From NCBI GenBank assembly GCA_036392615.1, contig DASVXQ010000437.1:1-38069 (forward strand): DNA of 38,069 nucleotides, read 5' to 3'. The translations under genes were made by a program, and so were the position numbers. Each line of letters opens with the position of its first letter. Within the stretch, counting starts at the first letter, position 1. The notes below the pieces were generated by a model that ran no database searches, was not told the DNA's origin, and saw nothing but the letters and a program-made list of their open reading frames with translations. Source of the DNA: DASVXQ01 sp036392615 (GTDB lineage Bacteria > Actinomycetota > CALGFH01). Of this stretch, positions 17,097-24,074 are shown piece after piece.

Positions 17097-17960
17097 ATGC
17101 GAATCGCGACCTGGAACGTGAACTCGGTCAAGCAGCGGGTGCCCCGGCTGCTGCCGTGGCTCGACCAGCGGCAGCCGGACGTGGTCTGCCTCCAGGAGAC
17201 CAAGCTCGCCGACGACGCCTTCACCCAGCTCCTCGGCGACGAGCTCGGCCGGCGCGGCTACCAGGCAGCGCTGCACGGCGAGACGCAGTGGAACGGCGTC
17301 GCGATCCTCTCCAGGGTGGGGCTGGACGACGTCGTCAGGGGCCTGGCCAACTCGCCCGCCCGTCCGCGGCCGGAGTCGCGCGCCGTCTCGGCGGTCTGCA
17401 ACGGGATCCGGGTGTACTCGGTGTACGTGCCCAACGGTCGCGTCCCCGACTCCGAGCACTACCACTACAAACTGGCCTGGCTGGCCGCGCTGCGCGAGGT
17501 GCTCGGCAGCGGTCCGGACGCGGTGATCGTCTGCGGCGACATGAACATCGCGCCGACCGACGCGGACGTGTTCGACCCGGAGGCCTACATCGGCCAGACC
17601 CACGTCACGCCGCCGGAGCGGGCGGCCCTGGCCGGCCTGCAGTCCCTCGGCCTGCATGACGTGGTGCGCGAGCACTGGCCCTCCGAGCGGATCTTCACCT
17701 ACTGGGACTACCGCGCCGGCATGTTCCACAGGGACCTCGGCATGCGGATCGACCTGGCGCTGGCGTCCGCGCCCGTGGCCTCCAGGGTCCGCGCCGCCTG
17801 GGTGGACCGGCAGGCGCGCAAGGGCAGCGGGCCGAGCGACCACGCCCCGGTGGTCGTCGACCTCGACGAGGCGCCGGACGGGAACATCGGGCCGGTGGTG
17901 CCGCCGCCGTCCGCGCCGGCGGTCAAGCGGGGCTCGGCCAGGCTGCCCCAGTCCCGCTGA
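17097..17960 (+). CDS. xthA: Exodeoxyribonuclease III (AP endonuclease)
   Basis: DNA repair nuclease of the EEP superfamily, 287 residues, acting at abasic sites and 3' blocked ends. Every catalytic block is visible in order: TWNVNSVKQR at the start, VVCLQETKLADD (metal-binding Glu), VYVPNGRVPDSEHYHYKLAW, VIVCGDMNIAPTDADV (Asp/Asn), LGMRIDLALAS and GPSDHAPVVVDL (catalytic Asp-His). The tail of about 25 residues after the last motif is Pro-rich and not part of the fold. The gene is monocistronic, follows the MocR gene by 96 bases and lacks a ribosome site. Confidence 0.93.
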   Translation: MRIATWNVNSVKQRVPRLLPWLDQRQPDVVCLQETKLADDAFTQLLGDELGRRGYQAALHGETQWNGVAILSRVGLDDVVRGLANSPARPRPESRAVSAVCNGIRVYSVYVPNGRVPDSEHYHYKLAWLAALREVLGSGPDAVIVCGDMNIAPTDADVFDPEAYIGQTHVTPPERAALAGLQSLGLHDVVREHWPSERIFTYWDYRAGMFHRDLGMRIDLALASAPVASRVRAAWVDRQARKGSGPSDHAPVVVDLDEAPDGNIGPVVPPPSAPAVKRGSARLPQSR

Positions 17961-18077
17961 CCCAACCTGGGCGGACCGCGCAGACCGCTGGTGTGTCGAC
18001 ATGACGGACTCGTCGCGAGCGGCGTACGGTGCCTGCCGACGCGTTGATCTGTGGGTGGACCGTACGGAGGCATCGCG

Positions 18078-18953
18078 ATGAAGCTCGACCTGCACTACTG
18101 GAACTACTCGACGCCCGCCGAGCCGGAGAAGATGGCCGCGACCCTTGCCGAGACGGCGCGGATCGCCGAGCAGAGCGGGTTCTCCTCGTTCAGCGTGATG
18201 GACCACTACTTCCAGATGGACTACGCGACCGCTGCCGAGGACCCGATGCTGGAGGCCTACACCACGCTGGGCTACGTCGCCGGCAGGACCGAGCGGATGA
18301 CCCTGGGGGTGCTGGTCACCGGCGTGATGTACCGCCACCCGGGCCTGCTCGCCAAGATCGTCACCACCCTGGACGTGCTCTCCGAGGGCCGGGCCAGGCT
18401 GGGCATCGGCGCCTCGTGGTACGAGCGCGAGCAGCGCGGCCTCGGCGTGCCGCTGGTGCCGGTGGGGGAGCGGTTCGAGCGCCTGGAGGAGACGCTGCAG
18501 ATCTGCCTGCAGATGTGGAGCGACGACAACGGCCCCTACCAGGGCAGGCACTACCAGCTCGCGGAGACGCTGTGCGTCCCGCAGCCGGTCCGCCGGCCGC
18601 GCCCGCCGATCCTGATCGGCGGCGGCGGCGAGCGGAAGACGCTCCGGCTGGTGGCGCGCTACGCGGATGCCTGCAACCTGTTCGGCAGCAGCCCCGAGGA
18701 CGTGGCGCGCAAGCTGGAGGTGCTGCGCTCGCACTGCGAGGCGGAGGGCCGCGACTACGACAGCATCGAGAAGACCGTGCTGGCCGTGCGGCCGGCCCTG
18801 GCGGACGTGGACGACTTCATCGCCGCCGCCGGCGAGTACGCCAAGCTGGGCGTGACCGAGATCTGCTCGATGCCCGACCCCGGCCGCTCCCCGGTCGAGT
18901 GGGCCGAGGAGCTCGCCGAGCGGGTCATGCCGCGGCTCAGCCAGGTCGGCTGA
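18078..18953 (+). CDS. LLM-class F420-dependent oxidoreductase
   Basis: Luciferase-like TIM-barrel oxidoreductase of 291 residues. The start LDLHYWNYSTPAEPEKM, then FSSFSVMDHYFQMDYATA, LGVLVTGVMYRHPGLLAKI, VLSEGRARLGIGASWYEREQ and PPILIGGGGERKTLRLVARY are typical of the F420-using actinobacterial branch, where GxGASW/Y and the I-G-G-G-G loop contact the cofactor. The substrate is unknown. The ATG at 18078 has GGAGG 7 bases upstream, which excludes an upstream in-frame GTG. The 3' end overlaps the convergent TetR gene by 17 bases. Confidence 0.9.
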   Translation: MKLDLHYWNYSTPAEPEKMAATLAETARIAEQSGFSSFSVMDHYFQMDYATAAEDPMLEAYTTLGYVAGRTERMTLGVLVTGVMYRHPGLLAKIVTTLDVLSEGRARLGIGASWYEREQRGLGVPLVPVGERFERLEETLQICLQMWSDDNGPYQGRHYQLAETLCVPQPVRRPRPPILIGGGGERKTLRLVARYADACNLFGSSPEDVARKLEVLRSHCEAEGRDYDSIEKTVLAVRPALADVDDFIAAAGEYAKLGVTEICSMPDPGRSPVEWAEELAERVMPRLSQVG

Positions 18954-19659
18954 CCGGCGTCCCGGGGCCGGCCCGCCGGCGTCGGCGGGGAGCCGGTCGG
19001 GCGGACGCCGTGTCCACCCCGTAGGTGGCCAGGAAGACGTCCACCGCGGAGTCGGCGATGCGGTCGAGCTCGTCGTCGGGCGGGAGCGCGTCGGTGCCGG
19101 CGAACATGACCTGGTTCATCGCCCGGTACATGACGAGTCCGGCGAACTGGTAGGCGGCCAGGGTCGGGTCGCCGAGGGTGCGCAGCAGGCCGCGGTCGGC
19201 GAGGCGTTGCATCGACTCGCCCAGGACCACCAGGCTCCGGTCGAAGCCCCGGTCGTACCAGACCCGTCCGATCTCGGGGAAGCGGTCGGCTTCGGCGATC
19301 ACCAGCCGGCGCAACCGCAGCACGTCGGGCTGCAGCAGGCCGCGCAGGAACCCGTCGGCGAGGTCGCGGAGGGCGTTGCGCACGTCCCGCGCGTCCCGCA
19401 GCGTGTCCGTCACGGCCTCGGACAGCGTGTCGACCACCTCGACCGTCTTGCCCAGGATGATCTCGGCGAACAGGTGCTGCTTGTCCTGGAACTGCTTGTA
19501 GACCGTCTGCTTGGACACCGACGCGCGCGCGGCGACCTCGTCCATGGTCGCGCCGAGGTAGCCGTGCCGCAGGAACACCTCGGTGGCCGCCTGGATGATC
19601 GCCTGCCGGCTGCGCGCGGATCGGCTGGTCTCGCCGGTGGTGCTCGGCTGCGGCTCCAC
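18937..19659 (-). CDS. TetR-family transcriptional regulator
   Basis: A 240-residue repressor. The N-terminal helix-turn-helix is QAIIQAATEVFLRHGYLGA, then TMDEVAARASVSKQTVYKQF. The ligand domain ends in a basic, disordered tail (RPAPRRRRRAGPG). Translation starts at a GTG with AAGGAGGGG upstream. It diverges from the RibD-type reductase gene, and the spacer between them carries dense GTAC palindromes. It therefore very likely represses itself and that reductase in response to a small hydrophobic ligand. The C-terminal 17 bases overlap the end of the LLM oxidoreductase gene. Confidence 0.92.
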   Translation of the reverse strand: MEPQPSTTGETSRSARSRQAIIQAATEVFLRHGYLGATMDEVAARASVSKQTVYKQFQDKQHLFAEIILGKTVEVVDTLSEAVTDTLRDARDVRNALRDLADGFLRGLLQPDVLRLRRLVIAEADRFPEIGRVWYDRGFDRSLVVLGESMQRLADRGLLRTLGDPTLAAYQFAGLVMYRAMNQVMFAGTDALPPDDELDRIADSAVDVFLATYGVDTASARPAPRRRRRAGPGTPVSRPG

Positions 19660-19686
19660 GACCCCTCCTTGATGCTCCCCGCCAGC

Positions 19687-19731
19687 GTACTGTACAGTAC
19701 CGTACTACTACGGTACGGTACCGTTCAGTAC
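19687..19731. promoter_or_regulatory. Multi-palindrome TetR operator (seven GTAC words in 45 bp)
   Basis: GTACTGTACAGTAC at 19687-19700 is a perfect 14-bp palindrome and ACGGTACCGT at 19715-19724 a perfect 10-bp palindrome. GTAC occurs at 19687, 19692, 19697, 19702, 19713, 19718 and 19728. The block lies directly between the divergent TetR and RibD-type reductase starts, where a TetR operator is expected. AT-rich bases within it could also serve as the -10 regions of both promoters. Confidence 0.75.
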
Positions 19732-19774
19732 CGGTTCTCCATGTGACGAGCTCCATCGACGGAGGGTTCAGCGG

Positions 19775-20320
19775 ATGCGCAAGGTGTATGCCGGATTGTT
19801 CAGCTCGCTCGACGGTGTGGTCCAGGCGCCCAACGAGTGGCAGCCCGCCTTCGACGACGAGATGGGCGCGGCGTTGTCGCGCATGCTCGACGAGCAGGAC
19901 GCCGTGCTGCTCGGCCGGGTGACGTTCACCGAATGGGCGGGGTACTGGCCGACGTCGACCGACGAGCCCTTCGCCAGCTGGATCAACAGCACGCCGAAGT
20001 ACGTCGCCTCCACCACGCTCGACTCGGTCGACCAGTGGTCGAACAGCACGCTGATCAAGGGCTCGCTGGCCGACTTCGTGAACGACCTGCGTCGGCAGCC
20101 CGGCGGGACCATCGGCGTCGGCGGCAGCCCGTCGCTGGTGCGATCGCTGTTCCACCAGGGGCTCCTGGACGAGCTCACGCTGATGATCAGTCCGGTCGTG
20201 GCCGGCGGCGGCCGCAAGCGGCTGTTCGCCGACGACGCCCCGCAGACCCAGCTCGAGCTGGTCGAGGCCAAGCCGACCAGCAGCGGCGCGCTGATCGCGA
20301 CCTACCGGCCGGTCCGGTAA
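19775..20320 (+). CDS. Dihydrofolate reductase / RibD C-terminal family protein
   Basis: A 181-residue protein of the RibD_C (DHFR-like) family. The pattern MRKVYAGLFSSLDGVVQAPN, then VLLGRVTFTEWAGYWP, then GTIGVGGSPSLVRSLFHQGL and DELTLMISPVVAGGGRKRLF is standard for the stand-alone YyaP/YwjB-type reductases, which bind NADPH but whose substrate is not established. CGGAGGG lies about 10 bases before the ATG. It is probably controlled by the divergent TetR gene. Its last 19 bases overlap the end of the convergent sigma-factor gene. Confidence 0.9.
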   Translation: MRKVYAGLFSSLDGVVQAPNEWQPAFDDEMGAALSRMLDEQDAVLLGRVTFTEWAGYWPTSTDEPFASWINSTPKYVASTTLDSVDQWSNSTLIKGSLADFVNDLRRQPGGTIGVGGSPSLVRSLFHQGLLDELTLMISPVVAGGGRKRLFADDAPQTQLELVEAKPTSSGALIATYRPVR

Positions 20321-21567
20321 CTGGCGGCGCGCTCCAGCAGCAGGGCGCGCTCGCGGGCGTTGCGGGTGAGCGAGGCCGCGCGCTCGAACTCGGCCCGGGC
20401 CTCGTCGTGGCGGCCGAGCCTGGCGAGCAGGTCGCCGCGCACGCTCGGCAGCAGGTGATACGCCTTGAGGGATGGCTCGGAGGTCAGCTGGTCGACCAGC
20501 TCCAGGCCGCTGGCCGGTCCGAAGGCCATCCCCAGCGCGACCGCCCGGTTGAGCTCCACCACCGGGGAGGGCGCCAGCTCGGCGAGCGCCTCGTAGAGCG
20601 CCGCGATGCGCGGCCAGTCGGTCTCCTCGGCGGTGCGGGCCCGCGCGTGGCAGGCGGCGATCGCCGCCTGGAGGGCGTACGGGCCGAGCGCGCCGCCGAG
20701 GGCCTCGGCGCGCGCCAGCGCCGCGAGCCCGCGGTGGATCAGCAGCTGGTCCCCGCGCGACCGGTCCTGGTCGAGCAGCAGCACCGGCTCGCCGGCCGGG
20801 CCGGTGCGGGCGGCGGAGCGCGACGCCTGGATCTCCATGAGCGCGACCAGGCCGTGGACCTCCGGCGCGGAGGGCATCAGCTCGGCGAGCACCCGGCCGA
20901 GCCGCAGGGCCTCCTCGCAGAGCGCCGGGCGCATCCAGTCGTCGCCGGCGGTCGCCGAGTAGCCCTCGTTGAAGACGAGGTAGATGACCTCGAGCACCGA
21001 CGACAGCCGCTGGGCCGCCTCGGCGCCCTGGGGCACCTCGAAGGGGACGCGCGCCTCGGCCAGGGTGCGCTTGGCCCGGACGATGCGCTGCGCGACGGTC
21101 GGCTCCGGCACCAGGAACGCCCGGGCGATCTCCTCGGTGGTCAGCCCGCCGAGCACGCGCAGGGTCATGGCCACGCGCGCGTCGGTGGACAGCACCGGGT
21201 GGCAGGCGGTGAACACCAGCCGCAGGAGATCGTCCTGGATCTCGCCGTCCAGGGCCGCGTCGACGTCCGGCTGGGCCTGCGCTCCGTCGGCCTCCAGCTC
21301 GCGGCCGAGCTCCTCCAGCCTGCGCTCGAACCGCTGGTTGCGGCGCAGATGGTCGATCGCCCGGCGCTTGCCGATGGCCATCAGCCAGGCGCCCGGGTTG
21401 CGCGGCACGCCCGACTCCGGCCACTGCTCCAGCGCCGCGACCAGCGCGTCCTGCGCCAGCTCCTCGGCCAGGCCGACGTCCCGCACGATCCGGGCCAGGC
21501 CGGCGACGACCCTGGCCGACTCGATCCTCCAGACGGCCTCGATCGCGCGATGGGTCGGCGAGGTCAT
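20302..21567 (-). CDS. Second ECF42-type sigma factor with C-terminal extension (DUF6596)
   Basis: A 421-residue sigma factor. Region 2 contains DVGLAEELAQDALVAALEQW and AWLMAIGKRRAIDHLRRN. Region 4 contains LGGLTTEEIARAFLVPEPTV followed by AQRIVRAKRTL. The extension starts at LSSVLEVIYLVFNEGYSATA and includes SPVVELNRAVALGMAFGPAS and AYHLLPSVRGDLLARLGRHD. It is clearly related to, but well diverged from, the factor at 9241-10491, so this is an old paralogue pair rather than a recent duplication. The ATG overlaps the DGPF gene stop (ATGA). Confidence 0.92.
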   Translation of the reverse strand: MTSPTHRAIEAVWRIESARVVAGLARIVRDVGLAEELAQDALVAALEQWPESGVPRNPGAWLMAIGKRRAIDHLRRNQRFERRLEELGRELEADGAQAQPDVDAALDGEIQDDLLRLVFTACHPVLSTDARVAMTLRVLGGLTTEEIARAFLVPEPTVAQRIVRAKRTLAEARVPFEVPQGAEAAQRLSSVLEVIYLVFNEGYSATAGDDWMRPALCEEALRLGRVLAELMPSAPEVHGLVALMEIQASRSAARTGPAGEPVLLLDQDRSRGDQLLIHRGLAALARAEALGGALGPYALQAAIAACHARARTAEETDWPRIAALYEALAELAPSPVVELNRAVALGMAFGPASGLELVDQLTSEPSLKAYHLLPSVRGDLLARLGRHDEARAEFERAASLTRNARERALLLERAASYRTGR

Positions 21568-21908
21568 CGCTCCGCGACCTGGCGGACCTCCACCTCCACG
21601 TCGCCGAGCACCTCGGCGAAGCGGCCGGCCCATTCGATCGCCTCTTCCCTGGAGCGCACCTGGAGCAGCGCGAACCCGCCGATGACCTCCTTGGCCTCGG
21701 CGAACGGCCCGTCGATCACCGTGCGCTTCCCGCCGGAGAACTTCACCTGCGCGCCGGTCGAGCTCGGCAGCACGCCCTCGGCCGCCAGCAGCACCCCAGC
21801 CCTGGCCATCTCCCCGGTCAGGCGCGCGACCCCGGCGTAGACCTCCGGGCCCGGGTCATAGGCATCCGGCTTGGTCTCGTCGACGCGGTGAACCATCAGG
21901 AATCGCAT
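21564..21908 (-). CDS. YCII-related (DGPF motif) protein, second ECF42 partner
   Basis: A 114-residue YCII/DGPF protein starting MRFLMVHRVDETKPDAY and carrying VIDGPFAEAKEVIGGFALLQ. It is translationally coupled to the ECF42 gene downstream, as in the first module. A GGAGA ribosome site lies about 7 bases before the ATG. It diverges from the MFS exporter gene across a 159-base spacer. Its N-terminal half differs considerably from the copy at 8903, which has no KPDAY segment. Confidence 0.9.
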   Translation of the reverse strand: MRFLMVHRVDETKPDAYDPGPEVYAGVARLTGEMARAGVLLAAEGVLPSSTGAQVKFSGGKRTVIDGPFAEAKEVIGGFALLQVRSREEAIEWAGRFAEVLGDVEVEVRQVAER

Positions 21909-22067
21909 GACCTGTCTCCTTTGCTGCTTGTCGATGAAGCGACCAGGCGGCTGGTGCGTCGGCTTGCCACTCTGCCATGCCGTCCCGTGTGCGGCCGGCC
22001 GGGCCCCGCGATTGCGGTGGGCCGGCTTCGGGGACCCGAGCGGCAACGGGCGATCCGGGGGGTGCGC

Positions 22068-23489
22068 ATGCGAGCGGTGGACGCGCGGGTGGAGCGGGGG
22101 AGCTGGCTCGCGTTGGTGGCCATGGGGCTCGGGGTGTTCGTGATCGCCAACGACTTCACCGCGCTGAGCGTGGCGATCCCGAACATCGAGAACGATCTGC
22201 ACACGACGCTGAACAAGGCGCAATGGGTGATCAACGGCTACGCGCTGGTGTTCGGCGTGCTGATCGTGACCGGCGGGCGCCTCGCCGACCTGTTCGGCCG
22301 CAAGCGCACCTTCATGGTGGGCGCCGCCGTCTTCGCGGTCTTCTCGCTGCTGGCCGGGCTGATGCCCAGCGTGTGGCCGCTGATCCTGTGCCGCGGGCTG
22401 ATGGGCGTCGGCGGGGCGCTGATCTGGCCGGCGATCCTCGGGATGACCTACGCGCTGCTGCCGGACTCCAAGGCCGGCCTGGCGGGCGGGCTGATCCTCG
22501 GCGTGGCGGGGCTCGGCAACGCGGTGGGGCCGATGCTCGGCGGGGTGCTCACCGACGAGCTGAGCTGGCGCTGGGTGTTCTTCCTCAACCTGCCGATCAC
22601 GCTGTTCGCCATGCTGGTGACCTGGCGCGAGGTTCCCGAGGCCACCGTCGAAGGCGGCGAGCGCCGCATCGACACGACCGGCATCGCCGTGCTCACCGCG
22701 GCGATCGTGGCAATCCTGGTGGCGCTCGACCAGGGAGCCGACACCGGCTTCGGCGACCCGCTGATCGTCGGGCTGGTGGTCGCGGGCGTGGCCCTGCTCG
22801 GCTGCTTCCTGCTGGTCGAGCGGCGCCAGGGGGGCGCGGCGCTGGTGCCGCGCGACGCGCTGCGCAACCGCGTGTTCGCCGCCTCGTGCGGCGCGGTGCT
22901 GCTGCTCTCGGCGATCTTCTTCGCCGTGCTGCTGTACCTGCCGCAGTTCATGGAGAAGGTGCTGGGCTGGTCCGCGCTGCGGGCCGGCGTGGGCCTGCTG
23001 CCGCTGATGGGGGTCTTCGCGGCGACCTCGTTCCTGGCCGGATCGCTGTACGGCCGGTTGGGCGCCCGCGTGGTGGTGTCGGCCGGCGCGGCCTGCCTGG
23101 GGATCGGCATGCTGCTGCTGTCGTTCCTCGACCGGAGCTCCAGCTACCTCGCGCTGGTGCCCGGGATGGTGGTGGTCGGCCTCGGCGTCGGGGTGTTCTA
23201 CTCGTCGATCACCACCACCGCGGTGACCGCGCTCGACCCCTCGCGGGCGAGCCTGGCCGGCGGGATCGTCTACATGTGCCAGATCGCGGGCGGCGCGGTC
23301 GGCCTCGGCCTCAACACCGCGATCGTCTCCGCCAGCGCGAGGCTGGCGCGCGGCATCCACGTCGCCTTCCTGGTCGACGCCACCCTCGCGCTCGCGGGCC
23401 TGCTGGTGATCCTGGCGTTCATCGGCCGCTCCACCCGCCCGCACCCGCACCCCCTCGCCCTGCGCGAGCGCCACCGCGCCCACGCTTAG
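22068..23489 (+). CDS. MFS drug:H+ antiporter (DHA2 type)
   Basis: Polytopic exporter of 473 residues with about 14 hydrophobic segments, consistent with the 14-helix DHA2 group. The start is SWLALVAMGLGVFVIANDFT followed by ALSVAIPNIENDLHTT, where the Asp in the first helix is a family hallmark. Motif A is GGRLADLFGRKRTF. Motif C-like ILGVAGLGNAVGPMLGGVLT and SWRWVFFLNLPI follow. The ATG at 22068 has a GGGGGG run as ribosome site; a GTG two codons upstream is also possible. It diverges from the DGPF/ECF42 module and could be one of its targets. The substrate is unknown. Confidence 0.9.
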   Translation: MRAVDARVERGSWLALVAMGLGVFVIANDFTALSVAIPNIENDLHTTLNKAQWVINGYALVFGVLIVTGGRLADLFGRKRTFMVGAAVFAVFSLLAGLMPSVWPLILCRGLMGVGGALIWPAILGMTYALLPDSKAGLAGGLILGVAGLGNAVGPMLGGVLTDELSWRWVFFLNLPITLFAMLVTWREVPEATVEGGERRIDTTGIAVLTAAIVAILVALDQGADTGFGDPLIVGLVVAGVALLGCFLLVERRQGGAALVPRDALRNRVFAASCGAVLLLSAIFFAVLLYLPQFMEKVLGWSALRAGVGLLPLMGVFAATSFLAGSLYGRLGARVVVSAGAACLGIGMLLLSFLDRSSSYLALVPGMVVVGLGVGVFYSSITTTAVTALDPSRASLAGGIVYMCQIAGGAVGLGLNTAIVSASARLARGIHVAFLVDATLALAGLLVILAFIGRSTRPHPHPLALRERHRAHA

Positions 23490-23537
23490 TGCTGCGGCAC
23501 GCAAGTTCGATCACGTATCCACGTGGGTCGAGCGGGT

Positions 23538-23556
23538 GGTCCGTCGGACCGGTCCG
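23538..23556. promoter_or_regulatory. Alternating GGTCCG/CGGACC inverted repeats
   Basis: The stretch reads GGTCCG-T-CGGACC-GGTCCG. The last 12 bases form a perfect palindrome, and the first 13 an inverted repeat around one T. It lies about 50 bases after the MFS stop and 195 before the next gene. It could fold as an exporter terminator or act as an operator. A CCACGTGG palindrome at 23519-23526 is nearby. The rest of this 261-base spacer shows nothing else I can support. Confidence 0.4.
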
Positions 23557-23750
23557 CGCGGTGGGTCGTGTCTCGCGTGTCGGGCCGGTCGGCCGAGCTG
23601 GCTTGTCGGGGCCGCCGGTTAGCATCGGCGCAGCCGACCATGATCACGCGTCCTTCCCCAGGGCGGCCAGGCACCGCTGTGCCACGCGGACGCGCCGCGG
23701 TGATCGCATTCGGTTGTCTTGACCGGCAGGCTCGGCGAAAGGAACACGGC

Positions 23751-24074
23751 ATGCAATTGCATTACCGGCAAGGCGACGTCCTGCTGGTCGCCGTCTCCGC
23801 CATTCCCAAGGACGCTCGGCTCCTGCCACGTGACCAGGGGCGGATCGTGCTGGCGCTGGGGGAGGCGACCGGGCACGCCCATGCCATCGCCGACCCGCGG
23901 GCCGTGCTGCTGGAGACCGAGCTGCAGCAGCGATTTCTCCAGGTTCTGGCTGAGGGTGGCGTCCTGCTCCGCCACGAGGAGCACCACCCGCTGCTGCTGC
24001 CCCACGGGACCTACGAGGTGCGCCGGCAGCGGGAATACGCGCCCGGCGCGGCCTGGCGCATGGTGGCCGACTGA
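23751..24074 (+). CDS. Small conserved protein coupled to the DUF6745 gene, function unknown
   Basis: A 107-residue soluble protein I cannot name. The visible pattern is an opening YRQGDVLLVAVSAIPKDA, then GRIVLALGEATGHAHAIADP, then GGVLLRHEEHHPLLLPHGTY and a closing EVRRQREYAPGAAWRMVAD. The His-rich GHAHAI and HEEHHPL blocks, separated by short beta-like strands, suggest a compact beta fold with a possible metal site, but this is inference. A GAAAGGAAC ribosome site precedes the ATG. Its stop overlaps the next start by one base (TGATG), so the two proteins are made together and probably act together. Confidence 0.75.
   Translation: MQLHYRQGDVLLVAVSAIPKDARLLPRDQGRIVLALGEATGHAHAIADPRAVLLETELQQRFLQVLAEGGVLLRHEEHHPLLLPHGTYEVRRQREYAPGAAWRMVAD

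Noticed and set aside
17994..17999. TGTCGA upstream of the LLM oxidoreductase as an ECF42 promoter
   Set aside because: A CGA lies 16 bases downstream but not as a full CGAC or CGTC, and no matching element precedes the DGPF genes themselves.
21929..21934. TGTCGA on the plus strand before the MFS gene as an ECF42 -35 element
   Set aside because: The nearest CGTC is 22 bases away, too far for an ECF promoter, and this 6-mer is expected several times in the window by chance.
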